Of a DNA stretch of 64,000 nt, positions 29,201-35,548 are shown piece by piece. The stretch is taken from positions 1 to 64,000 of the forward strand of contig NZ_LMCU01000002.1 in NCBI RefSeq assembly GCF_001424905.1, in the 5' to 3' direction. The notes beneath the pieces are model-generated. The model was not told where the DNA came from, ran no database searches, and saw only the letters and a list, made by a program, of their open reading frames with translations. The translations under genes were made by a program, and so were the position numbers. The first letter of the stretch is position 1, and each line of letters begins with the position of its first letter. Source of the DNA: Leifsonia sp. Root112D2 (GTDB lineage Bacteria > Actinomycetota > Actinomycetes > Actinomycetales > Microbacteriaceae).

Positions 29201-29635
29201 AACCAGCAGATCGACATCCTTCGACGGCGGCGTCGACTTCAGAACCGGAACGCCGGCGGCAATCGCATACTCCTTCGCCGTCACCTTGTTGCCGGCCATC
29301 TCCAGCACATGCTCGCCCGGACCGATGAACGTGATGCCCGCCTCGCGCGCCGCCGCCGCCAACTCTGGGTTCTCCGAGAGGAAGCCATAACCGGGGTAGA
29401 TCGCATCGGCGCCACACTCCTTGGCGACGCGGATGATCTCCGCCACGTTCAGGTACGCACGCACCGGATGCCCCGGCTCACCGATCTGGTACGCCTCATC
29501 GGCCTTCAGACGGTGCATAGAGTTGCGGTCCTCATACGGGAACACGGCCACCGTCGCGGCGCCCAACTCATACGCGGCACGGAAAGCACGGATGGCAATT
29601 TCGCCGCGATTGGCAACAAGAATCTTACGGAACAT
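26228..29635 (-). CDS. pyc: Pyruvate carboxylase
   Basis: This 1135-residue biotin enzyme makes oxaloacetate from pyruvate, bicarbonate and ATP, replenishing the TCA cycle. The biotin carboxylase domain is N-terminal (KILVANRGEIAIRAFRA; ATP loop KAVAGGGGRGMR; EMNPRIQVEHTVTEEV). The carboxyltransferase domain follows (about residues 540-810; GGATYDVALRFL..DPWDRL and HTHDTAGG). The biotinyl domain is at the end with EAMKMEA, Lys1098 being the biotin site. GAAAGG lies 6 nt before the ATG. It is divergent from parA. No frameshift is seen. Confidence 0.97.
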   Translation of the reverse strand: MFRKILVANRGEIAIRAFRAAYELGAATVAVFPYEDRNSMHRLKADEAYQIGEPGHPVRAYLNVAEIIRVAKECGADAIYPGYGFLSENPELAAAAREAGITFIGPGEHVLEMAGNKVTAKEYAIAAGVPVLKSTPPSKDVDLLVSQAEEIGFPIFAKAVAGGGGRGMRRVNSKEELRGSLEEAMREADSAFGDPTMFLEQAVLRPRHIEVQILADGTGETVHLFERDCSVQRRHQKVIEIAPAPNLDEEIRQSLYKDAVAFAKSINYVNAGTVEFLVDTVGERAGQHVFIEMNPRIQVEHTVTEEVTDVDLVQSQMRIAAGETLGELGLHQENLVLRGAALQCRITTEDPTAGFRPDTGKITTYRSPGGGGVRLDGGTINPGAQISPHFDSMLAKMTCRGRTFEAAVSRARRGLAEFRIRGVATNIPFLQAVLDDPSFVAGDLSTSFIEERPELLRGRVSKDRGTKMLNWLADVTVNQPNGPRPETAEPVDKLPKIDLQADAPAGSRQRLLELGPAGFAAALRAQTALAVTETTFRDAHQSLLATRVRTRDLLAAAPYVARMTPELLSVEAWGGATYDVALRFLGEDPWDRLASLREALPNVAIQMLLRGRNTVGYTPYPTEVTDAFVREAAATGVDIFRIFDALNDIDQMRPAIESVLATGTAVAEVAVCYTGDLLDPAEKLYTLDYYLKLAEQIVDSGAHILAIKDMAGLLRPAAAEKLVAAFRDRFDLPVHVHTHDTAGGQLATLLAASRAGADAVDVASAPMAGTTSQPSASALVAALAHTERDTGLSLSAVSDLEPYWEAVRAVYRPFESGLPGPTGRVYKHEIPGGQLSNLRQQAKALGLAEDFELIENMYAAADKILGRVPKVTPSSKVVGDLALSLAAVRADPADFEANPQNYDIPESVIGFMAGELGELPGGWPEPFRSKVLAGRTVRIPTADLTAEDEAGLAGDSATRRATLNRLLFPAPTRQFEQIRELFGDLSVVDTMDYLYGLQPTAEHVIEIDKGVRLYIGLEAIGEADDKGMRTVMTTLNGQLRPVFVRDRGIQVDSKAAEKADSAKPGQVAAPFSGVVTLQVAVGDTVAAGASVASIEAMKMEAAITAPIAGIIERLAIPKTQQVDAGDLLVVITPAG

Positions 29636-29713
29636 GGAGACCTTTCGACCGGGGGCGCGCCACTCAGCAAACGGTTAGGTTCTCTAAGACTAGTGAAGGT
29701 AACGTAGCTTCTT

Positions 29714-30520
29714 GTGCACGTACTCAGCGTCAGTTCCCTCAAAGGTGGTGTCGGCAAGACCACTGTGACGTTAGGCCTCGCCTCCGCCGCTTTCGCCAAA
29801 GGACTGCGCACCCTCGTGGTCGATCTGGACCCTCAATCGGATGTTTCGACGGGCATGGACATCCAGATCGCCGGTCATTTGAACGTCGCAGACGTGCTCG
29901 CCTCCCCCAAGGAAAAGATCGTTCGTGCCGCCATCGCGCCGAGCGGCTGGACCAAGGGGCGCTCGGGAACCATCGATGTCTTGATCGGAAGCCCGTCGGC
30001 GATCAATTTCGATGGACCGCACCCGAGCATCCGGGATATTTGGAAACTCGAAGAGGCGCTCGCGCACGTCGAGCACGACTACGATCTCGTACTCATCGAC
30101 TGCGCACCGTCGCTCAACGCGCTCACCCGCACCGCCTGGGCGGCCAGCGACCGCGTGACGGTCGTGACGGAGCCGGGGCTTTTCTCGGTTGCAGCAGCGG
30201 ATCGCGCATTGCGCGCCATCGAAGAGATTCGCCGTGGGCTCAGCCCGCGATTGCAGCCTCTCGGCATCATCGTCAACCGAGCGCGGGTGCAGTCCCTGGA
30301 GCACCAGTTCCGCATCAAGGAGCTGCGCGACATGTTCGGCCCTCTCGTGCTGAGCCCTCAGCTGCCCGAGCGCACCTCACTGCAGCAGGCGCAGGGCGCC
30401 GCGAAACCCCTGCACATCTGGCCCGGCGAGAGCGCCCAGGAGATGGCGCACAACTTCGACGTGCTCCTCGAGCGCGTGCTGCGCACGGCCCGCATCGGCG
30501 AATACGCGCAACTGCCGTAG
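29714..30520 (+). CDS. parA: ParA-family chromosome partitioning ATPase
   Basis: The 268-residue protein is a short ParA: KGGVGKTTVTLGLASA at residues 10-25 (Walker A), VDLDPQSDVSTGM (switch I), and LVLIDCAPSLNALT (Walker B). It lacks the N-terminal helix-turn-helix of plasmid ParA. There is no parB alongside, and it lies among chromosomal housekeeping genes, so it is an orphan ParA-like ATPase perhaps used for polar positioning. The GTG start has no Shine-Dalgarno; a -10-like TAACGT ends 8 nt upstream. Confidence 0.85.
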   Translation: MHVLSVSSLKGGVGKTTVTLGLASAAFAKGLRTLVVDLDPQSDVSTGMDIQIAGHLNVADVLASPKEKIVRAAIAPSGWTKGRSGTIDVLIGSPSAINFDGPHPSIRDIWKLEEALAHVEHDYDLVLIDCAPSLNALTRTAWAASDRVTVVTEPGLFSVAAADRALRAIEEIRRGLSPRLQPLGIIVNRARVQSLEHQFRIKELRDMFGPLVLSPQLPERTSLQQAQGAAKPLHIWPGESAQEMAHNFDVLLERVLRTARIGEYAQLP

Positions 30521-30554
30521 CGCGCTGGCGCAGCTCGAGTAGCGAGGGTTGCGC

Positions 30555-31103
30555 TCAGGAGATCTTGCGTGCGGCGGCGCGACGAGCCGCGAGTTCGTCC
30601 ATGGGGTCTGCCGACTGGGTGTCGAGCTCGACGAGGCTCGACTCCACCTCGCGCAGAACCTTGCCGACGGCGATGCCGAAGACACCCTGGCCCCGGCTGA
30701 CCAGGTCGATGACCTCGTCGTTGGAGGTGCACAGGTACACGCTGGCGCCGTCGCTCATGAGCGTGGTCTGCGCAAGATCGTTGACCCCGGATTCACGAAG
30801 CTGGTTGACGGCCGTGCGAATCTGCTGAAGAGAGATACCCGTGTCGAGCAGTCGCTTCACGAGCTTGAGCACGAGAATGTCGCGAAATCCATAAAGACGC
30901 TGTGATCCCGAACCCGCTGCGCCGCGCACGGTGGGCTCGACCAGGCCGGTTCGGGCCCAGTAGTCCAACTGGCGGTAGCTGATTCCGGCCGCACGAGCGG
31001 CGACGGCACCGCGATAGCCGGCCGTCGCATCCATTTCGGGAAGTCCGTCGGTGAAGAGCAGTCCGAGGTCGTAGCGGGAGTCGCTTGCACCCAATTCACT
31101 CAT
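30555..31103 (-). CDS. MerR-family regulator (Rv1830-like)
   Basis: This 182-residue protein has a MerR winged helix (ISYRQLDYWARTGLVEPT followed by GSQRLYGFRDILVLKLVKRLLDTG) and a C-terminal region containing SNDEVIDLVSRGQGVFGIAVGKVLRE, as in the M. tuberculosis Rv1830 group. That group is encoded a few genes from garA and is thought to act in cell division or growth control. It is the third gene of the FHA-MerR-MerR set. Start ATG preceded by GAGAGG. Confidence 0.85.
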   Translation of the reverse strand: MSELGASDSRYDLGLLFTDGLPEMDATAGYRGAVAARAAGISYRQLDYWARTGLVEPTVRGAAGSGSQRLYGFRDILVLKLVKRLLDTGISLQQIRTAVNQLRESGVNDLAQTTLMSDGASVYLCTSNDEVIDLVSRGQGVFGIAVGKVLREVESSLVELDTQSADPMDELAARRAAARKIS

Positions 31104-31223
31104 GCGCTTGCCTCTCGCCCCGCCTTAGATTTCGACGCCTGAGCGTCGTCTTCTCAACGGTACCCATGCCCGAGGCCGCGGGCAACGACATTCGCGAAAA
31201 GCGGTGCGGCGTGTCGGGCCGCA

Positions 31224-31922
31224 TCACGGAGTGAGCCGGCCCAGCGCCGAGCGAATGAGGCTGCCCCGCACCACCTCGAGTTGTGCCGCGATGTCCCGCG
31301 CCAATTCAACGGCCTGGGCCCGACTCGAGGCGTCTTTGCGACGAGAGACCGGCATGAGCGCACTCTCGATCAGTCCGAGTTCACGCTCGGCGGCAGCACG
31401 GAATCCCCTCAGATGTCGCGGCTCGATTCCGCACCTCTGCAGTTCGACGAGGGCCTTGAGAACCCCGAGGGTCTCTTCTTCGTACATCTCGGCCGGCACG
31501 ATGACCGAGGCCGAAATCGCGTCTTGCAGCAGCATGGGCGTGGCCCCTGCCTCGCGAACGAGATCGGCCTTCTTGAAGCGCCTGCCGGTGGAGAGCATCG
31601 ATGGGGCCGTCGTGACCGTGCCCGGCAGCGACGGCGAACGACCGGCATCCAGGTCGGCAAGATAGCCGCGAATGACCTTGAGCGGCAAGTAGTGATCGCG
31701 CTGCATCGTGAGAATCGTGCGCAACCGTTCGAGGTCTTCCGCGCAGAACTTGCGGTACCCGGATGCCGTGCGTGCCGGCGCGACCAGCCCCTGCTCCTCG
31801 AGGAAGCGCAGCTTGGACGGCGTGAGGTCGGCAAACTCGGGTGTGAGCTTGGCCAGCACCTGGCCGATGCTCAAAAGCCCGGCGGGGGCGGGCTGACGCG
31901 CCTGAGCGCCCTCCCGGGCCAC
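31224..31922 (-). CDS. ftsR: MerR-family regulator, FtsR-like
   Basis: The 232-residue protein has an N-terminal MerR domain (LLSIGQVLAKLTPEF; PSKLRFLEEQGLVAPARTA; GYRKFCAEDLERLRTIL). It is followed by a longer C-terminal region than classical MerR proteins. In actinobacteria the MerR gene directly after odhI/garA is FtsR, an activator of ftsZ expression, and that position is conserved here. GTG start shares a base with the FHA gene's TAG stop (TAGTG), so the two are translationally coupled. No metal-binding cysteines of metal-sensing MerR proteins are apparent. Confidence 0.83.
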   Translation of the reverse strand: MAREGAQARQPAPAGLLSIGQVLAKLTPEFADLTPSKLRFLEEQGLVAPARTASGYRKFCAEDLERLRTILTMQRDHYLPLKVIRGYLADLDAGRSPSLPGTVTTAPSMLSTGRRFKKADLVREAGATPMLLQDAISASVIVPAEMYEEETLGVLKALVELQRCGIEPRHLRGFRAAAERELGLIESALMPVSRRKDASSRAQAVELARDIAAQLEVVRGSLIRSALGRLTP

Positions 31923-32449
31923 TAGTTTGCGGTCGCGATGCCCGCGACGGCTCGTGAGGAATAGAACGTCAGCCGGAACTTGCCGACCTGCACCTCGGCG
32001 CCGTCGGCCATCAGTGCATTCTCGATTCGAACACCGTCGTAGTAGGTGCCGTTCAGCGATCCGAGATCCTTGACCTCGAAAGCGCTCGCATGCCGCACGA
32101 ATTCCGCGTGTCGCCTCGAGACGGTGACGTCGTCGAGAAAGATGTCGGCATCCGGATGACGCCCCACGGTCGTCAGGTCTGCATCCAGCAGAAAACGTGC
32201 ACCGGAATTCGGGCCTCGCCGCACGACCAGCAGCGCCGATCCGTCGGGCAGCGCAGCGATGGCCTGCTGCTCCTCCGCAGAGATGGCTGCGTCGGAGGCA
32301 TTCATCGCGCTGGCGAACTCCTCCCCGAAGCGTGCCGTCGTGTCATCGTTTCCACGGGACGCGTCGCGCAGGGGGTTGTTCACGGGGCCTCCATCGTTCT
32401 CCGGTGTGCGTTCCCTCTCAGGAACCTCAGGGTTTTGGGAATTGTCCAC
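31922..32449 (-). CDS. garA: FHA-domain protein, GarA/OdhI-like regulator
   Basis: The 175-residue protein has a disordered N-terminal part with two adjacent threonines in DDTTARF (T37, T38), at the place where GarA/OdhI carry the ETTS phosphosite. The C-terminal FHA domain has GRHPD (96-100), SRRHAEF (111-117) and LNGTYYDG (132-139). GarA/OdhI inhibits 2-oxoglutarate dehydrogenase and adjusts glutamate metabolism according to phosphorylation by PASTA kinases; the kinase at 15540 is a candidate partner. GTG start at 32449 has GGAGG 6 nt upstream and lies 2 nt after the pgsA stop. Confidence 0.88.
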   Translation of the reverse strand: MDNSQNPEVPERERTPENDGGPVNNPLRDASRGNDDTTARFGEEFASAMNASDAAISAEEQQAIAALPDGSALLVVRRGPNSGARFLLDADLTTVGRHPDADIFLDDVTVSRRHAEFVRHASAFEVKDLGSLNGTYYDGVRIENALMADGAEVQVGKFRLTFYSSRAVAGIATAN

Positions 32450-32451
32450 GG

Positions 32452-33075
32452 TCAACCTCCTCTCTTCTCCAGCGTATCCGATTGGCGGGGCGCGGGTTCG
32501 GTCGGATTTCGAACGACCCGAGTGGTTTCGGCGATATAGATGATGCCTGCCCACCAATACAAAAATGCTCCCCACAGGGCAAACGCCCAGCCCAAGGGCA
32601 ACGATATCGGGGCAAGCACGGGGAACGCCTCCCCCAACATGAGGAGGGGTAAGGCGAAGAAGAGGCAGAACGTGGCCACCTTGCCCAGATGATGCACAGG
32701 GAGAGGCCCGAAGCCGTGATTGGCCAGAATCACGCCCAGGATCGCGAGCATCACGTCACGGCCGACGATCACCCCGACCAGCCACCAGGGAATCACTTCG
32801 CGCCAGGCCAGTCCGATGAGCGCGGCGAAGATGTAGAGCCGGTCGGCGGCCGGGTCGAGCAGCTGGCCGAGGCGCGAAACCTGGTTCAGCCGACGTGCGA
32901 GATAGCCGTCGAGAAAATCCGTGATGCTCGAGATGACAAGAATACCCAGCGCGAGCGCGTCTTCGCCGAGGATCACGAAGACGAGGAAGACAGGCACGAG
33001 AGCGAGCCGTGCAAAACTGAGCACATTCGGCACGGTGAGAACCCGCGAACTGACCGTCTCACCGTTGCCCACCAT
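32452..33075 (-). CDS. pgsA: CDP-diacylglycerol-glycerol-3-phosphate phosphatidyltransferase family protein
   Basis: The 207-residue membrane protein has the CDP-alcohol phosphotransferase motif D-x2-D-G-x2-A-R-x8-G-x3-D-x3-D, visible as DFLDGYLARR followed by GQLLDPAAD (about residues 53-78). About five hydrophobic helices are present. It probably makes phosphatidylglycerol phosphate (or cardiolipin in the PgsA2 group). The gene is directly upstream of the FHA gene, as its relative is near garA in mycobacteria. The start region is divergent from the DUF1295 gene. Confidence 0.86.
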   Translation of the reverse strand: MVGNGETVSSRVLTVPNVLSFARLALVPVFLVFVILGEDALALGILVISSITDFLDGYLARRLNQVSRLGQLLDPAADRLYIFAALIGLAWREVIPWWLVGVIVGRDVMLAILGVILANHGFGPLPVHHLGKVATFCLFFALPLLMLGEAFPVLAPISLPLGWAFALWGAFLYWWAGIIYIAETTRVVRNPTEPAPRQSDTLEKRGG

Positions 33076-33120
33076 GAGTGTCGAGTCTACTTAATGTCCG
33101 GGCACAGAGGAGACCGCTCC

Positions 33121-33126
33121 TACAAT
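33121..33126 (+). promoter_or_regulatory. -10 element TACAAT for a leaderless DUF1295 transcript
   Basis: TACAAT, a near-consensus -10, ends 6 nt before the ATG at 33133. No clear -35 or usefully spaced Shine-Dalgarno is present. Confidence 0.5.
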
Positions 33127-33132
33127 GCGAAG

Positions 33133-33963
33133 ATGCACCCGTTCACCCTGAGCCTGTACGTTCTCGCCGGTATCTGCGCTGCCACCTGGGTCGCCTCCCT
33201 GATGACCCGCGAATACTCGTGGGTGGATCGCATCTGGTCGATAGTTCCGCTCGTCTACGTGTGGATTTTTGCCGCTGCCGCGGGGTTGCAGGATGCGAGG
33301 CTGAACCTGATGGCGGCGCTCGTGACGGTGTGGGGCATCCGACTGACATTCAACTTCGCGCGCAAGGGCGGATACGCACCCGGCGGCGAGGACTACCGCT
33401 GGGCGATCCTGCGCACCCGCATCGCCGGCTGGCAATGGATGCTGTTCAACCTGTTCTTCATTGTGATCTACCAGAACGTGCTGCTCTGGCTCATCACGCT
33501 GCCGGCGTGGACGGCCTTCGAGCACCGCGGAGCGCTCACATCGTTGGATGTGATTGCCGCCGCCGTGTTCCTCGCCCTGTTAGCCGGCGAGACCATCGCC
33601 GATCAGCAGCAGTGGGCGTTCCATCGTTTCAAGAAGGCCGAGAGCGCCGCCGGCCGGGAGCCCCAGCCCCGGTTTCTGCAGAGCGGCCTGTTTCGGCTGT
33701 CGCGGCATCCGAATTTCTTCTTCGAACAGGCGCAGTGGTGGGTTCTCTTCGTCTTCGGCGCCATTGCTGCCGGCTCGCTGCTGCAGTGGACCGTGCTCGG
33801 GGCCGTTCTGCTGACGCTCCTCTTTGTCGGTTCGACAGTGTTCACGGAGAGCATCTCACGCTCGCGCTACCCCGAGTACGTCGAATACCAGCGACGAACC
33901 TCGGCCGTCATACCGTGGTTCCCTCGCCGTGCCGAGTCGGCGTCGGTCACTCCGACTTCGTGA
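33133..33963 (+). CDS. DUF1295 (steroid 5-alpha-reductase-like) membrane protein
   Basis: The 276-residue protein has about six to seven membrane helices and a C-terminal block LFRLSRHPNFFFEQAQWW, followed by SRSRYPEYVEYQRRTSAVIPW, typical of the DUF1295/isoprenylcysteine methyltransferase-like superfamily. Members are predicted membrane oxidoreductases or methyltransferases; the substrate here cannot be read. The start at 33133 is supported by the -10 TACAAT; a start at 33094 would lie upstream of that promoter. It is divergent from pgsA and its 3' end overlaps the GH18 gene by 17 bp, tail to tail. Confidence 0.82.
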   Translation: MHPFTLSLYVLAGICAATWVASLMTREYSWVDRIWSIVPLVYVWIFAAAAGLQDARLNLMAALVTVWGIRLTFNFARKGGYAPGGEDYRWAILRTRIAGWQWMLFNLFFIVIYQNVLLWLITLPAWTAFEHRGALTSLDVIAAAVFLALLAGETIADQQQWAFHRFKKAESAAGREPQPRFLQSGLFRLSRHPNFFFEQAQWWVLFVFGAIAAGSLLQWTVLGAVLLTLLFVGSTVFTESISRSRYPEYVEYQRRTSAVIPWFPRRAESASVTPTS

Positions 33964-35548
33964 TCTCAGCGATCTGAGCCTCGGTGAGGGCGACCCACGG
34001 CGAGCTGTCCGGGTTCGACGAGGATGCTTCGGGGCTCTCCCCCTGATTCCACCACTTCGACTCGTACGGCACCCCGTCGAAGAGCACGCGATCGCCCTTG
34101 TTATAGACGGTGCCGCCCGCCCAGTCGGTGTATGTGCCGGCCGGAAGGGTGGGAACCGGTATCGGAGTCTCGCCAGGCAGAACCGGTCCGACGAGGGTCC
34201 ACGGCGTCGACCACGCGTTGAGCACGGGATTGTCAGGCAGATCTCCGCGCGTCCACCACTTCGCCACATACACGTTGTGGTGCCACACCACTTTGGTGCC
34301 CTGCAGATACGCGGAGGTCTTCGCCCAGATCTGGTACGGGCTGGCCGCGGGATCGTCCGTGGCCTCGGCCGCACTCGTGGGATCGGAGGTCGTGACGACG
34401 CCCGCCGCGAGCTCCGGGCTTCCCGAGTAGCCGGGTGAGAGCGCAGCGACGAAGGTCTTGCCCTTTTGGTCGATGCCGCTGCAGGCATCCGATACCACCG
34501 TCAGATCGACGTAGTTCGGCCCGCAGCTCGTGTCACGGTTCACCGACCACATCGAGACGCGGGCAATGCCCTTCGTGACGGCGAAGGTGTTGAGTGCCGT
34601 GGCATCGTCGAGGCCGAAGACCTCCCCGGCGATGTCGTTCTGCCCGATCATGGGCGTCATGCCGAGCTTTGCCCAGACGCTGGTGTCGCTCAGATTGGTT
34701 CCGGCCTGCTTGTACAGGATGCCGAGTTGGCGGTGGGTGGCCGTGAGCGCATTCTCCGAGGCGCGCGCCATGCTGTCCTTGGCGGGCTTCGCGGCACCGT
34801 AGTCCATGGTCATTGCATTCACACCGGTGAGGTCGACGCCAGCGGCGAGCATCTGGGCGACGGCATCCGTGCCCTGTTCGCTGAGCCCGGTCGGCGAGAC
34901 CGGCAGTGTCAGCCAGACCGCGAGGGGCTTACCGGATGCGCGCCGCTCCTTCTGCAGGGCGGCAATGGCCGTTGCCCGCCGTTGGCCGCCCGCGCTGTCG
35001 GAGAGCGCCCCCGCCTCGACGTCGAGATCGATGGTCGTGAGCGAATAGCGGTCGATGACCTGCCTGTAGGCGTCGAGGAGTTTCTCGGGATCGGTGCATG
35101 CGGTCGCCAGCTCCTGGTTGTTCAAGCCGCCGAACGAGACTATTGCGCCACCGCCGCGCTGTTCCAGCCGGGCAATGCGCCGGTCGAGATCGAGCGACGC
35201 CGACGCACCGTCGAGAGAATATGCCCCACCCCAACTGGGTGCGCAGTCGTTCTTGGGGTCGGCGACGATGAAGGAGAGTACGACGTCGCGTGCTGCCTTG
35301 GACGAGGAGCCCTCGAAGGCGAACGTCGGCGTGGCGGTGACGTCGACGTATCCGGCGAACCACTTCTGTGCAACGGGATCTGCCTTGGCGACCATCGACT
35401 GAAACCCGAGGAATCCGGCGACAATGACAGCGGCCGTCACGACGATGGCGATGGTGACCCGGATCGGCGACAGACGCCGAGCACGGGGCGCACGCCCCTT
35501 CGACAGGCTCACCTCGGGGGCTGCGGGGTCAACGACTGACACTGTCAC
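33947..35548 (-). CDS. Membrane-anchored GH18-like glycosidase with C-terminal chitin-binding-type modules
   Basis: The 533-residue protein has one N-terminal membrane helix (about residues 28-50) and then an extracellular GH18-type domain whose catalytic DxDxE appears as IDLDVEAG (D174, D176, E178); the first Asp of the family's longer DxxDxDxE motif is Thr. At the C-terminus two short aromatic modules (VYVAKWWTRGDLP and PYESKWWNQGESP) match carbohydrate-binding type 5/12 repeats, linked by Pro/Thr-rich sequence. It starts at the GTG preceded by GGAG (6 nt); an ATG at 35560 is an alternative. It overlaps the end of the GT2 gene, so the two should act together on one polysaccharide. Confidence 0.82.
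   Translation of the reverse strand: MTVSVVDPAAPEVSLSKGRAPRARRLSPIRVTIAIVVTAAVIVAGFLGFQSMVAKADPVAQKWFAGYVDVTATPTFAFEGSSSKAARDVVLSFIVADPKNDCAPSWGGAYSLDGASASLDLDRRIARLEQRGGGAIVSFGGLNNQELATACTDPEKLLDAYRQVIDRYSLTTIDLDVEAGALSDSAGGQRRATAIAALQKERRASGKPLAVWLTLPVSPTGLSEQGTDAVAQMLAAGVDLTGVNAMTMDYGAAKPAKDSMARASENALTATHRQLGILYKQAGTNLSDTSVWAKLGMTPMIGQNDIAGEVFGLDDATALNTFAVTKGIARVSMWSVNRDTSCGPNYVDLTVVSDACSGIDQKGKTFVAALSPGYSGSPELAAGVVTTSDPTSAAEATDDPAASPYQIWAKTSAYLQGTKVVWHHNVYVAKWWTRGDLPDNPVLNAWSTPWTLVGPVLPGETPIPVPTLPAGTYTDWAGGTVYNKGDRVLFDGVPYESKWWNQGESPEASSSNPDSSPWVALTEAQIAEITKSE

Noticed and set aside
27152..29707. 851-codon open frame on the plus strand
   Set aside because: It is antisense to pyruvate carboxylase, is low complexity and has no motif; a codon-bias shadow.
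29714..30520. parA as sign of a plasmid or an integrated element
   Set aside because: No parB, repA, integrase or parS-like repeats nearby, and all neighbours are housekeeping chromosomal genes.
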